Part shown: piece by piece, positions 34,801 to 49,800 of the stretch
Numbering within the stretch: the stretch's first letter is position 1
How the letters are laid out: each line of letters opens with the position of its first letter
Source: Trileptium ribeirensis
Taxonomy: Eukaryota > Nematoda > Enoplea > Enoplida > Thoracostomopsidae
Direction of reading: 5' to 3'
DNA length: 64,000 nucleotides
Assembly (NCBI GenBank): GCA_030248225.1
Contig: JASANE010028077.1
Location: forward strand, 21,978-85,977
Notes under the pieces: generated by a model
The model's database searches: none
Seen by the model: the letters and a program-made list of their open reading frames with translations, nothing else
What the model was told of the DNA's origin: nothing
Made by a program: the position numbers and the translations under genes

Positions 34801-37800
34801 AGTACCACAATCACATATTACTTAGGCCCAGTTTCGCTAAATATTAAATCGTGTTACTTAACTACCTGTTATTCGACAAACTTTAATAAATCCCAGAGTC
34901 AATCGTTCTATTCCCTTATCTTTTAGCATATTATGTTGCAGAATAATATTATATCTCTGATTTTAGGTCGTCCTCGCGTACACATATTCCTAAACCTGAA
35001 AAGGTTATTTAGAGATGCCAGTGTAACCCTAATATTCTTAACTTTTTCTCTTATCACTAAGACCCCGGGGGCTGCCTCTCCCAACTCCCCGCTGAAAGAT
35101 TCCCCGGGAACAGGGACTTTGCCGCCCGGACTCCCTACTAAGCTATTTTCCCACTAATCCCGAGAGCTGTCGTGACTTTAAGTAAGACTAAGCTTAATAC
35201 ATGGCATAAACTACCCACATTATCACATTTTTCTTCTGCATCACAAATTCCGGACACCATATCTCAATATGCCTACACGGACGCCACCGATATCCCGCTT
35301 TGTAGTATCGGCTTACATCTATAACATATCCAAATTTTAGCCAAATCTATTAGCCCGCTCAAAAATTACGACCCTGAACGCAAAAAGTCCACAATTCTCA
35401 TATTTTACAAAATCGGCATCAACCCTGAAAAGGGGGGTCTTCTGAATCCCTTTACCAGATAAGACCTCGAATTATGTTTCATCAGAAAGAACGGAAAAAA
35501 TTGATCGCTGGGGTAAGAAGAGGAGGAACCTTAAGCGAAGCTTTGCCAGAAAAAATTGCAAAAAAAGCCTCTAAACCCCCAAAAATCCCAATCAAAGAAT
35601 CCTAAACCAGCGTGAAGGCGGTTTGTTCATGAAAAGGGCGACCCTGGACTTGAAGAGACCTCTTTAGGGGGTGAGAGATGATTGGGGGTCCAGAGACTAA
35701 GGGGGCTATTCATGAAAAAATGGTGGGACCCTTCGCTAATTTTTTGCCCCCCCCCCCCGGCTTTGGAGGGTCGATTGTGGAACTTCCTTGCACTGTAATG
35801 CTAACCCTTGTTCGACGGCGCGGGCGTTTCCGGCATGAACCACCCAGCTTTTATTTTGGGGAGGTGGTCATCATGCAGCTCGGAACCCGCCAACGCCCAA
35901 TTTTTGAGGGGGTCGGTTGAACCGGTAGCTGCTTATAAACCGACTCACCGAAAACGCCCACGTAATCAAATAAATTTTACATGGTTTAGTACATCAGTAA
36001 AAATGTTTTGTGGTATTATCGAGCAAAATTTGGTACTAAACAAATCATCTTGACGAGAGCTATCCAGCGAACACAAATTCAACTGTGAATTTCCACCAAC
36101 GCGCGAACCCAGGGCCAAAAAAACAATTTTTCAGAGATCTCGGGGTCAAACATGCTATAAATTGTGTGTTCTGTTGTCATAGAACGTACAATTCTGTTGT
36201 CTGCAACAAGGTCTTGTAATTTCTCTTAGAGAAATCACAATTTCTCCGTATAAATGATTGCAAATACAATTAGCTGTCAGAGGATATCAGGAAGTCTTGA
36301 TCCCTCATTCAGGACGCATCAATGAAGAAATTCCTAATGCATGATACCACTGCTGCAGCTTATAAATTGCACGTACATTGAGTTAAACTATAGCTTACTT
36401 TTCGCAAACAGTAATCGAGTTCGTTGGGTCTATATGCAGGATTAACGCACACCTATAACATAATGGGCAATCTATTAAAAGTGACAGAGAAATCACAATC
36501 TAATTCAATTTTTTCAGTTCGAATACAACACCATGATAGTTCTCATTCCACTGATATATAACTGGACGCCATTTTTCACCATGTCATAAACAGCTAACAG
36601 AACATTTGTTCGATTCGAACTATTCCTAGCCAACCACACCGAGACCTCATGTGATTATTGAATATTACATAAAATGGTATATTTCGTTACTCATTAGGAC
36701 GCTGAAATTAGGACCTGGCTGAAATGCTAAATTGGAGAAGAAAATATTTTGGAATTTTATTGTAAGCTGAGAACATACCGAATCTATAGGTTTTCGGTGT
36801 CCTAAATAGTATTACGATTAATGTAACTGTATTTATAATTTTTGGTTTATACAAACCGTTTTTGATTATTGCCGCTGCGGATTTCTAAACCAAGTTACGC
36901 AAATACACAAAGATTTGGGTAATGAAACCAAGAGACGTAATCACACCGTTTCAACCCCACGGATCTGATTAAAAAGTTTATAAATTTCTTAAAATATGGT
37001 CATTTCATTGAAAGATACTGACTTCATAGTGAATATAGGTTTTTTTAACGGGGAGAGCGAAGCGAACAGAATATCCACTGAAGGTGCTGAATGAAAATCG
37101 TGACAATTCCTTGTCTGTAGCTGTTATCTGGCCTGTCCACAGCCCTCCGAAAAGTGGGGGGAACTTCGGGGGGCCCCCATGTTCATTCTCGGGGAAAATT
37201 TCAAAGTGAGGGGAACTTCGGGGGGCCCCATGTTCATTCTCGGGGGAAATTTCAAAGTGGGGGTGATAAATTTTGCTTAAAAATACAAAATATTTCCATA
37301 TTTTCATGCATTTTTACTACTGTGAACGCACTTTCAAGCTAAAAAACAATATTTTAGCATTAGTGGTAATTAATGTTTAAAAAAGAATTTGCAAACAAAG
37401 AACATAAATTTTCAGACATAAAAAATTTTTGGAATTAGTTGAACATGGGGGTTTCGGCCGAGTGGGGGGGACGGACATGGGGGAAAATCTCACGAACATG
37501 GGGAGATTTGGAAAGTGGAGGGGGTCCCCCCACCCCCCCACTGTGGACAGGCCAGGTTATTAAAAACTCATCTTCGAGTAGATGGATTCCGACAAAATTT
37601 TTTTGTTCGATAACAATAGTGATAATGATTAACCCTTTAATTAAACGAGAACTACTGCTCTGACACCATCTTCCGAAATGATTTTAACGGTTTCTTTGCC
37701 AATAATTATGGCCTTGGGGACACCAGCGTTTCACAGCATATACATATCTCGCGACGCAGGCCTCGCATTGAAAAACTGAGGCCATTACAGAATTACAGAT

Positions 37801-40800
37801 AGTTAGCATCAAACAGTGGGTAGTTACTTCTGAAACACCCTGTACATTATGCATCCATTTGTATCTAGTACGAAGTTAATAACAATACAGATAGCATTTA
37901 AAATACAAACGTATGATATAAAATTTCGATGACAAATAACCATGTTCCTGTTGGATCATAATTTACGTCGTTGTGTATATTTATCGCCTATGCGTCTTCT
38001 AACAGCGCATATACAAAGAAGCGATAACAGTACATTACCAAATAATCTAAAGTCGATATATCTATTACCAACCAGTATAAGACCAGACATAGCACTTGCA
38101 AACTGAGTCAGCACCCACTCGTAGTAATTAGGAGACCAGATTCCAATCCGATCTTTAGGTTTGAGACCAATAGCAAGAAGACCCGAAGCGAAGGATTTTG
38201 CCTAAAATCAAGCGGAATTAAATCCACAGAAGCCACCCATACTGATTTAATAAATGAAGAATAAAAACAGAAAGTAACCCTAATTCAAAATCATATTAAG
38301 AATAGCTATTCAATTTAGCGGCATTGCAAAATTTTACAAATGCAATTCAGAATAACACTACTAATTCATGTCAATGCACATTATGAGCAATTATTAAAGA
38401 CGAAAGGTATATCCGGATTTCGCTATACAGCGGGAGTAGCAGGGTATCTGCCAGAGAATAAACGGAACCGGAACCAGCAACCGGAGCCGTTCATTTAAAC
38501 CGGATCCGGAACCTGGTCTTCGAAATTTATACATAGTAAAACAGATGATGGAAGAAATTAAGGTATAGTGGATTTAAAATGCATTAAAAATAACTTTTAC
38601 ATTAAACTTAATGTATTGCGATGGTATTATTGCCTTTCTGAAACTTTAAAGAGACTGAGGAAGCTAATAATGTTTATTTATCGATCAAATATATCGGTTT
38701 TTGGACATTCAGAACAAAAAATGTCTTTCACTATACACCACTGAGTATACTGCGTCAAATCGAATGTGCTTACAAAGCTTGGAGCGTAGAATACACACTT
38801 TCGCTCTGTCTCCAGTCGCCTACCCTTACTACACATACGTTTGTTGCATGTTCTTCTGTAGGAAACTTAAAATTATTGGTTTATATGATTCTAAGAGAAA
38901 ATAATAGATAGAATTTAATTTTCTGATCAGTGGTCAGAGACACACTGTTTAGGCTAGCGTTGGACAAAACAGTGCCCGTCAGTTACAGTACTCGCCAAAA
39001 ATGACCGTCGCATTTCGAGCAAGCGAGTTCGAGCGAGTCGCGAGCGAGTCTCGAGCGAGTGGCTCGCTCGAGATTTCGCAACTATTTAAATTAATAGAAA
39101 ATTCTATTTTTAGAACAAATTTATTTCGAGCGAGTCGCGTGCGAGTCTCGAGCGAGCGACAGTCATTTTTGGCGGGTACTGTAGATCATAATGATGATAA
39201 CTTTCCAATCAGAATGCTATAGATGAGACACACTGTGATGCTGCTCGCACAGTTTCAATAACTACAGTTCATTGCCAAGAAAGCAGTTTCTTGCTGCGTT
39301 GCAGATAACGTTAGTTTACTTCAATTTAGACTGATTTACCAAATTTACAAGGCACTGGCGGGTGCTTGACGCAATTTATGTTAACCAAGCATACCCTAAG
39401 TACTTCTGCGTAAGCCATACTCTGTTACCGAGCTAGACCGGTTTAATTCAAACGTATCCCACAGACTTCTGGATGTGTAAAATAGCTGCTACAAGCATCG
39501 ACCTGGCTTTGATTTAACAAACTGCTGCAGGTTATTATGAAAGATTCCTGCTCAAATTATGTGCCCTACTTACGTTTCACACGGGAAATTGGTTACTTAA
39601 TCTTTTCTTTTGCTTGGTTGTATTGGAGCTTGATCATTGTATAATATATATTACATACGTTTGGTTTACAGGATGAAGCAAAAAAATGTGGAAAATTTCA
39701 AACAAAATTTTTGAACCGGAATTCCGGTTCCGGTATGTTTTTTGCCCTTTGCCGGAACCGCAACCGGAACCGGAATTCCGGTTACTCCCTGTTATCTACT
39801 GAACCCTAATGGCCGCCTCGTCTCGCGGAAAGTTTGACGCCCTTAAATATTTAATTCTGATCCCAAGATATTTTACCTAAGATGGGTGTAAAATGCATGT
39901 TGCTTATTGCGCACATAAATCACAAATAACGCTGTAATGCTGATGCATAAACCTATATATAAAGCCATACATACATACATGACGACACTTTTGTGCTATA
40001 CATAATTATTTGCTCACTAGAAGTATATGCATAATATCAAAGCACACAATGAATAAATTGAAGGGTTCAGGGCAAAAAGGTGCTAAGTGCCATTTTTTGG
40101 AATTTTGGGATTTTTACACTATTTAGGTCCAAATTTCACGATCTTTCCGCTCAAAAAGGTGATAAGTACGTATTTCGCGTGGTTAGGCAGATACATACGG
40201 CAAAAACGAGGTAAGTACATAATTTCGACAAATTTTCCGAGCAAGAAGGTGCTAAGTGCATAGACGTGTACTTAGCACCTTTTTGCACACGAAGTGTGAA
40301 AAGCCAAAAGGTGCTAAGTACAGAGAAATTCGTTTGCATTACTTTAAAGAAGGTCAATCAGCAAAATAAGCACAAAGTGTAATACATTTTGTTTCAGATA
40401 TCAACTCATCTACGAAGACGAAATGCCGACAATACCACCACAGAAACTACATTATTATTGAAATGCTGAACGTTATAGTTATAAGGAGCGCAGTACATTT
40501 GACTAAACTAGTGCTTCCACGAAAAGAAAACATAGCTACAACAAGCTTCTTGAACATATGTTTATCTGTTGCCTATGATTTGCTTTTGAATGTTTTGAGC
40601 TATTTGTTTGTTACGATGATTCTGCTTATGAGAACAAATGTACTTCGCTCCTCATAACATTTCAGAGTTTTTAAATAATAATGCCGAGTTTCATAATGCG
40701 CGATATTGTCTGGGTCAAATGGCGGAAAATCAACTACCCTTGCTACGTCTGCAACCTCTCGACGTTCGTTGGAAAACCGCCCAAAGGAAAAATCCTGGTC

Positions 40801-43800
40801 GAATTCTTCGGTTATACCAAAAGTCCATACGCGTGGGTACTCCCAAGGCAAATAGTGGCTTTCGAAAACTGCCAAGTTCGCTCGTTCCTCCAAGATCGTC
40901 GCGTATCCAAGTGCATTGAACACTTGAAGGATTTTTGTCTGGATGAGGGTGGTTACGACTCTCTTCTCGCAGTTTTGGACGCCAACGCCTTGCTTAACGA
41001 TTTGATAGGAACTGGTGCGGCAGGTGGTGAAAATGACGTTCTCGCGATAGACATCAGCGACCCTCATGAAAGCAAAGATGAAGCGGATGCTACTGCTAAT
41101 ATCAGCATGGGCATTCTTCCTGCTGGCGGGCAGGACCCGGCGGAAACTCCAGCCTCCAGCCGTAGTCCATGCCGAACCCGGGAAACCTGCTTCACGACAG
41201 CTAACGAGGATAGCTCCGAGGTGTTAAGCCGTGGCCGTCACAGGATCAAACGAACTACAACAACAAAGGGGTTCCATATGACACATCGACCAGGTCCGCC
41301 CCCTCACAAGGAGCGCCGAACCTCAATTCCGCAACCCTGTAGTGACCAATCCGATGAATACATCCCTTCGCCGCCTCGCGTAGCTAGAAAGCGGAAAGGA
41401 AAGACGAGCTTTCATGCGACATCTTCACCGGTGCCGCGTCCAACAGTAACGCCAATCCCTCGTAGCGGAGATCCAGAATTTGAAGGTTTCGAGTTGACTG
41501 ACAGCGAGCGCTATGTGGAAAATAATACAAAGAAGACGACCCGTCGGCGATCTAGGAATCCAAAAGTTTGGCTGAAAATGTCCGCGCGGCTGCTTATAAC
41601 AGCAGCGAAGCTTACGAAAACGCTAACAAAACGTTAATTCCTACGCAAGGAAATGCTGTCGGTAAGAACTTGTGCCACAATGATCATAAATCCTGTCGAT
41701 TTAAATGCAATGACATTGACAATGAATCCTGGACGCGCATTTTTGCGGAGTATTACAGCCTTTCTAAGTCGGCAAAAGAGATGTTTCTGTACGGCCTGCA
41801 AACCAAGACCGAAATTAAACGGCGACGAAAGGTTACTGCAAAGCCTCACAGTGCCAGCTGGTCCTACCATGTCACAGTAGACGGAGCACGACGAAGGGTT
41901 TGCCACTCCGCTATCTGCAAACTATTGGACGTCAGCAATAAACGTTTCGAGACCTTGCGGAAGTAGTCCGGCAGCGAGGTTTTGCCAGTGGCCGATCTAC
42001 GTGGCAGGCATGCAAACAGACCGAATAAGCACACGGATGAAATAAAGCGCATGGTAATGGAACACATTGACAGCTTCCCAACCGAAGCCAACCACTACTC
42101 GCGCCACTCCAATCCCCACCGACGTTATCTTGGCCCAACGCTAACCATCAAGAAAATGTATTGCCTCTTCACTGCCAAACAGGTTTCGATGAATCTTCCT
42201 GTCGCCTCAGAACACTTCTACCGTGAAATTTTCTCCACGGAATTCAATCTGGGATTTGCGACACCTGCTCAACTTGCGACACCTGCTCAACTTGCGACAC
42301 CAAGGCTGAAGGGTGGTATGAACACAAATCCGAAGCCGACAATGCCCTAGCTTTGATGTCAGCTGATCGCCAAGCGTCAAGTCAAAGCCGGGAGGCGGCT
42401 TTCGTGACGTTTGATTTGCAGAAAACTTTCCCTCTGCCGAAGTTGACGGTGTCTGAAGCTTTCTATTTGCGGCAGGCATGGTTTTATAATTGCGGAATAC
42501 ATGTAGTATCAGGTGTCGATAACAACAGCAGCTCCGGCTTAATGTTCACCTGGAATGAGGCTGAACATGGACGCGGGAGTAATGAAATCGGGTCGTGTGT
42601 TTTGGCATTTTAGGAACTGCCGCAGTTCCAAGAAGCTCGCCGTTCCGACTCATGTGGCGGTCAGAATAAAAACTTCAATATTGTCGCTCTATGGCAATTT
42701 CTACTCAAGGTTGGTCGATTTGACATGATCGATCACAAATTCCCTGTGGTTGGCCACACCCGATTGGACAGCGACCGTGATTTCGGTCAGATTGAGAAAA
42801 AGCTCCGAAAAGTTGGAAACGTTTACTCGCCTGAGGAATACCGCACCATTATCCGAGAAACGCGTCATAGGAATCCATTCCAAGTAATGGAAGCTGCGGG
42901 GCTAATGGTTGATTTGGACGCGTTAGCCGCCAGCCTAGCTATTGTGAAACGATCAAAGAACACCGCCAAAGCCGGCCGTTCCGAGAAATTCGGTGGCTCC
43001 GCTTGACGGAATTCGGAATGCATAGTTACAAGCATTCGTTTAGCGAAGACGAACCATGGAAGCATGTGGACGTCAAGCATGGAAGGCGTTCTTGTTGCCA
43101 GGCTATTGACTTGTTAACTCACGCTCTGGAACCGGGTCGTCCGCTGAAACGGGAGAAGTGGAACGATATTCAACGCCAGCTCAAATATATTCCGCGGATG
43201 CACCAGGCGTTCTACCGGTCATTGCAGTGCAGCAGCGAAGGCGAAGAGGAGGATTTATGACTATATGAACAGGTACTGTTAGTTCATAGTACTTAGCACT
43301 TTTTGTATGTACAATAATAAGTGTGCTGCGGACAAAAAGGTGCTAAGTACTTTCAAAGTGGGGTTTCTCTAAACTGGAGAAACATAAATGGTACGCTTCG
43401 ATATCACGTGAAAATGGCAGTTTTTCTTACCACAATGCGTCGTAAATCTATTTTATCCCGCTTTTCTAGCAGCGGAAACAAGTTGAAAAACTTTGAGGTC
43501 TTGTATCTCTAAATCACTTACGTGGCACTTAGCACGTTTTTCCCCTCACCCCCTCTGGCTCATATTATATGTGATGCTTCTGGTGTTTTATACTACAATG
43601 TTGAGATGCAGTGCATTGATATGTTTCGTGCATATGAAACATAGCTCATTTTGATTCTGAACGCCTACTGCTAGAATGCAAAACTCAACTCACACACAAA
43701 GCGTGTCTTCTTAAAGTCATTAATGTCGCATAATTCCGTCTGATAACTTGGTACGGTAAAATAAAAATAAGCTTTCTTAACACCGATAAAATTGACTTTG

Positions 43801-46800
43801 GCTATTTTTGCATTAAACCATCGAAAAATTTTGCATAAAACCATCGATAATTTCAGTTGTGCCTACTGATGTAGGGAACCAGAACACTTTCGGTTCTCAA
43901 TTTACATTAATGACGACCCATTGAGTGTTCGACCATGACTCCCGTCACCAAAATTTCCAAGGGATGTATCGGAATAACGGCTTTCTCCAACAGCACTGCC
44001 CAATTCCAAGTTGTAAAGGCTCGTCCAAAGCACAAAGAAATAAAGCTAACCGATAAAACACTAGCATATTTATAATTAAGCGGAGCGAAGCGTTTTTGTT
44101 TTCGTCAAAGCGGGAAAATTCAGCACCATCCGGCCGTCCGTCCGTTGAGCTCCTCAGTAACTATTGGGCCTATTAAAAACATTTTTTGTTTGAAAGGTAT
44201 AATATCGGAAAGATGTAAGACATATAGATTTTGACAAAATTTGCTTTAGTTAATTAGTAATTACCTAATTAGTTAAGCATGTTAGCCTATTTTTAGCATT
44301 TCCAAATGCATATGCTGCCTTTCGCCGTGGTGATTGTGAACCTGGTGCAGCTTATTTACTACTATTCTAAGAAGTTAAAAACGTGCTAATTAGTTAGTTA
44401 ATTAGCTGATTACTAATTAATTGTCAATTTGCTAATTTTGTGAAAATTATCAAAGTGCTCAAAAATTAATATAAATTGCACCCGGGAGTATGGTTTTTGC
44501 CATTTGTCGGAACCGCAACACCATTTTCGACGAAAATAATACTCCATCGTATGTAGGTATAATGTACTAGCCGTATCCAGCTACCTAACTCGTATGGGAA
44601 AATCTATAGCCTCGTCTTGCCATCGACTCCAACTAATTGAAAATATGCCAAATATTTTACAATTTTGTTACCAAAATTTAGCAGCCATAGCCGCATCCAG
44701 CACCTCATAGGTGTAACAACACAATCCAACGTGTTTAATGGGTAAAATAACTCTGCATACCATTTCAAACCAACAAAGTATATTTCAAACCAACAAAGTA
44801 TAGACTGCTTAATGCTACTATTTATTTTACCATATTTAAAAGAAAAGTTTCGGTTCTGGTTACAGCAAAAAATAGAAGTTTCGTTTTCGGCTAATTTTCA
44901 TTCAGGTTACTCAATGGTATGTGGCCCAGCTATCGCTGAGCATTGCTGTAATTTTGACACGACGCTGAAATTTCTATTGGACAAGTCATACAGAGCACAG
45001 TTTAAAGTGTAACAGAGTGTCCAGTATTTTGCGAATGCAACTGCGTTCGAATAGTGCTAGGTTGCGGTATATTGAATGCTTGGTGGTCCATTATAGTAGA
45101 ACAGAGATGATGCACGAAGCTAAGGTTCTGAGCTTTTCTGCTGTGCTTAGCAGATTGTTTGGCCACAGTTTGTTAAGGTCAAAGACAGATGCGGGGGCCG
45201 CAATCCCGTTTAAAGCATCATTCTCTGAGTAGCGAGATCCTTCTACAGTACAGCCTAGGTAGCATAAGCTGTCAACTTTACTCAAAGTTGTACAGTCTAC
45301 AGAGATGCGATGAGTAGTTGCACAGCAGTACGACAGCACCTTTGTTTATGTCACACATATTTCTAGGCCCACATGACTGATATGCTTGCGTATACGATCA
45401 ATTGTCGCTTGCATGTCAGCTTTCGACCATGCTAGCAGCGTGTGGCCATTCGCTTGGTCGCGATCGGTTATGACGGCTGGGTCCCGCGCTGCTGTAAAAA
45501 TAACGCCTGTAAGTACCTCCTGGATGATTGTAATCGCACCCATTCAACAGTGCAATTAACACCGGTGACATTACAGATCCTTGCCGCACGCCAGTTTTCA
45601 TTGTACATTTTGGATTCTGACTACAATGCTAGACTGCGGGTAGAGCTGCTTTATTATGTCAAGCAGCCAGGTAAATGACAACGGCGAAATGGTGGGGTCA
45701 AACAAAATTTTGTATTTGATACTTTCAATGATGAAAATAATCTATATCTACTCAGCCGACAGATAATTTTAGCAAAATTCATGTATACTGGCTTATCCAA
45801 GGTATGCTCCTGACCTTTTTCATCGCCCCCTAGCAAAAATTGTGTGCTCTCTGTTGGGGCCCGCGACAATGTTTTGGATTTCTACGGTAAAAACACCCCA
45901 TATGGCATAAAAATTTACCATATTTTTACCACAAATCCCTTTCTGAAACTGAAAAACCGATTAGTTTCATAAAATTAGTTGAGTGTTAGCGTTTGCCTGA
46001 ATAATAACGTTTTTGCATCGTTTGTGAGACCGTTTTGTTAAAAATTTTAGCTGTTTTCGCTGAAAAACATTAAATTTTAAAAATTTCTCGATTTCGAGCC
46101 TCCGATTCATGGTTCTTGGTAAAATTTCCAGCGAATGGAGAAGCCATGTATATATGTATAATTTTTTTGTGCAAATAAGTTGGGCTATATGATATAATCT
46201 ATGCGGACAGAAAATTTTATCCAAATAAAATGAACATATATATATGTATATTTATTTTTGAGCATATAAATTGGGCAAATTTTTGGTGAAAGTTCACTTT
46301 AGATTACAATATTAAAACGTTATTCACCCTTTCACTCCACGACATTACAAAGATAAAAAACAGGCGCCACCGAAAAGAGGTCTGGACCCCACTAGACCGT
46401 CAGGCTACGCCCTTGCAAGCAGTTGACAGGACATGCCTCCACCGCCTCCAACCCCTGTTACACTATTTGTTGCAGTTTGCTATAAACATTACCATACACG
46501 TAAAATCATTGGTTTTGTGATAAAGTGAAAGATACGGGAACATGATCAGGGGCAATCTGTCCATAGTTTTAAAAAATTTTATAAGCTGAACTTTTTCGTG
46601 CTGAAAAGGCATTTTTCCCCGCGATGACCTAACAGTCTAGTACACTGACAGGAAGACACTGAAAACACCGTGCTTAATTAAAAACAGCATTTTTCTACCG
46701 CAACGACCAGTGACATGTCTCTTGTTTATTCAACAAATAAATGCATTTTTCAAAGCAAAGCCGTTGCCGCAACGCATTTACCTCGGTATTTCATTATTAG

Positions 46801-49800
46801 CGTAAGAGCATTTTTGTCTGCAAACCTGTTTCGCACAACCAATTAAGCAAACTGTATTTAATATATTCTTTTCGAATAACATTTTTCAGGGTTTCTTTTT
46901 CCATGCCCGCATAGGGCATTTATTCCCTACAACCAAGTTTTTTTGGGTACACATGTGGGTCTGGACCCAAATATTTGTACGTATCCAAATTTTTTTAGAC
47001 CTAGGGCAGTTTCGGATTCCTAGACATCGGGTTAGCTAATAAATTTTATTACGTTTGAGTTTGCTTTGGATCATACCTAATTAGAACTCTCTTCATAACA
47101 TAAATATCAACGCACGTAATAAGCAAGATTAATACAATTCAAAAAGATATACAAAATATAGTTAGCGTGCTGGAACTCCATAAACCACAGATGATGTGCA
47201 CCTGACAAAGGCGTACATGAAATTTGGTTTAATCTTTTGTAGTTGGAGACAATGTAAATTTATTATGGATATGTAATAGCGGTTCTTTGTTGTGTAAAAT
47301 TCGTGCAATTCTCGAGCCAAAACTTGTAAATGTAATCCCAGCGTTTATGGTCTGGAAGCAAAAGAAATTTGCTGGACCCAGCAAAAAATACCCTGCACCA
47401 CTATAGGTCATTTTACTAGAAAACTAATTAAAGTCGTTAATATTATTATTCGCTAGCAGAGCTAAAATTCAAAACATCTTTGGGGTAGATTAGCATACTA
47501 GGGGATTAGAAGAACCAAAATTATGCTTAGACCATCCAAAAAGTATACCTGACCTTTTATAAAAAATATAGTAGTATCTGTCACGTAAACACCAATTTGA
47601 TAAACCAAAATTAATTTACGGGCTTCAAACACGAGCTGCATTTAGACATTTTGGGTGTAAATTAGGATATTTTGGCAGCTAAATGGGCCAAAATCACAGT
47701 TAGGCTGTCGAAAAAATAAACCTGACCTTGCCCTACCTGGTGTGATCTGTCATTTAAACATCAATTTGCTCAGTCTAAATAAATTTAAGAGCTTCACAAA
47801 GGAGTCGACGGCAAAATTTGGCCATTTTGGAGGTAAATTATGGTATTTTTGGAGCTAGAAGAGCCAAAATCATAGTTAGGCTAACTAAAAAATAAACATG
47901 ACTTTCCCCTACTTAGTATCTGTAAACCAACACCAATTTCACTAACCTACATTAATTTGTGGACTGCAGCAAGAGCTAAGATCAAAATTTGGGCAACTGG
48001 GACGCCATAAAGTCCAAAAATATTGTTTCGACCCTTAAAATGCTTCTCCTCCACGAATTTTTAAGCTAGACATATGAATGTAGGCAGAATTATCGGGCGA
48101 ATAAGGCTCCTTAATGTAATGTTTCGATTTTTTAACCTTAACCCCAAAATCATGTTATGGTCTCAAAACGGGGAAAAAATCCGATTTTTTGGCCCAAAAA
48201 TACCGAGAGTGCTTTTGTTACAGCGGTACAACTGCACCAAATTTATAGATAGAAGCAGCAAAACAAGTCAATATAATCACAAACTAGAAATGAAATGGTG
48301 AAGTACTTTTTGTATATCTCACCGCGTTAACGAGTTATTCCCCGAAATCTAAAGATTATTTGAAATCAACACCTATATTTATACATCATGTGTAAAGCAT
48401 AGCGAATTTTGGTCCAATTTAGCGGTAACAGAAATAATAACCCACTGGGTCTATATTGCTAACTTTTTTAAATCTTCGGCATGAAAAGATCTAACTAATA
48501 GGCATGGTGATGGCCCTGTATCGATCAATCAGTTTTCACAGAAATCAAGAAACCAAAATCGCTCAACCTTCAAACGTAGTGTACACGCACACCTGTAAAG
48601 ATATCGAAAAAATAAAAAAGTCCCGAACGGGCAACCCTAAAAACTTATAGACACCCACAACACCAACCAGAAACGTATCACTAAAAAGCTAGACCCGACT
48701 GAAAAAAAGAAGGCGAATTTTCCCTTAACTTGTAGAAGAAACGTGACGGCAAATTATGGTTACTCTTCGTTTCATTCACAACTCCCTTGTCAGGGGTTTG
48801 TAGTTTGTCTCTGACAAACCACGAAAAACGACAATGTTTTAACGATGCGCGCAGGTAATGCATGAGTAAACTTAAGTTGTGCCGCTTACCATTCTCTGTT
48901 GTCAAAAGCAAATGCAATTCCGTTGTTCATTAAACAGAAATCTGATTTTTTTTATAAAACCGAAAATAGTCCGTTTTATCATACATTATAATTTGAAAAG
49001 ATTCACGAACACATTGGTGTTAGAGTACAAGGGCCGAATTGCATTCGCTAATGCGTTATAGAGCACAAAAAATGTCGAAATTGAATACGGCGAATTAGAT
49101 ATTGAAGTACTAGTTTTGTTCTCTAACAAAGTTTTGTACATGGTGTCAAAAGAGGACGGTTGGTGGCTCAACTCAAATTTACTCTTGCATAACTTGGAGC
49201 GAAAATTATGCTGCGAAGCAACTGCTAACTGACGCAGGCAATCACATATAAGACGATGATATATAACAAAACATGACAAAAAAACGGACCGATACGACCG
49301 CCACAACATTTTTGTTAAGGTGCTAAACTCGCTAACATGATTATAATAGAAAAAGCATGTGCGCTGCGTACTACTGATATAATTGGAGCCTGTACACAGT
49401 AGTTGGAATATTTTGGATGACAATTATAATAAAATACGTTTACTAAATGCGCTATAGACAGCATAAGTAATCCAAGATAAATCAACATTACGTTATCACT
49501 GACTTCCCGATCATCATGTTTTGCACATTAGTTCAGAGCACTCGCTATTTGCGTGCACCTAGTAATTAAGAAGCCGCTTACAAATAATTCCGCGACTAAA
49601 AACAGAATCAACAATATGACTTACCTCCTGATAAAACGCCTGAGCAGTTTTCCGTTTGTTTTGATGAGGAAATATGAATAAATCTTTGTCGGGTAATCGA
49701 TTAGTGGTTTCTTCCAACACCTGTCCGATAGTTCTATTTTGGAAGGGGGCGCGTGTGGCGCCATGAACGTACGACAAATTCGATGAGCTTAATTGACGAC

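Noticed and set aside
41900..42260. Intron removal as explanation for stops in the element C gene
   Set aside because: The reading frame resumes directly after the stop at 41964, with family residues on both sides and no room for an intron.
48986..49423. 145-codon minus-strand frame
   Set aside because: No family similarity, composition like noncoding DNA, and it lies in an intron of the host gene.
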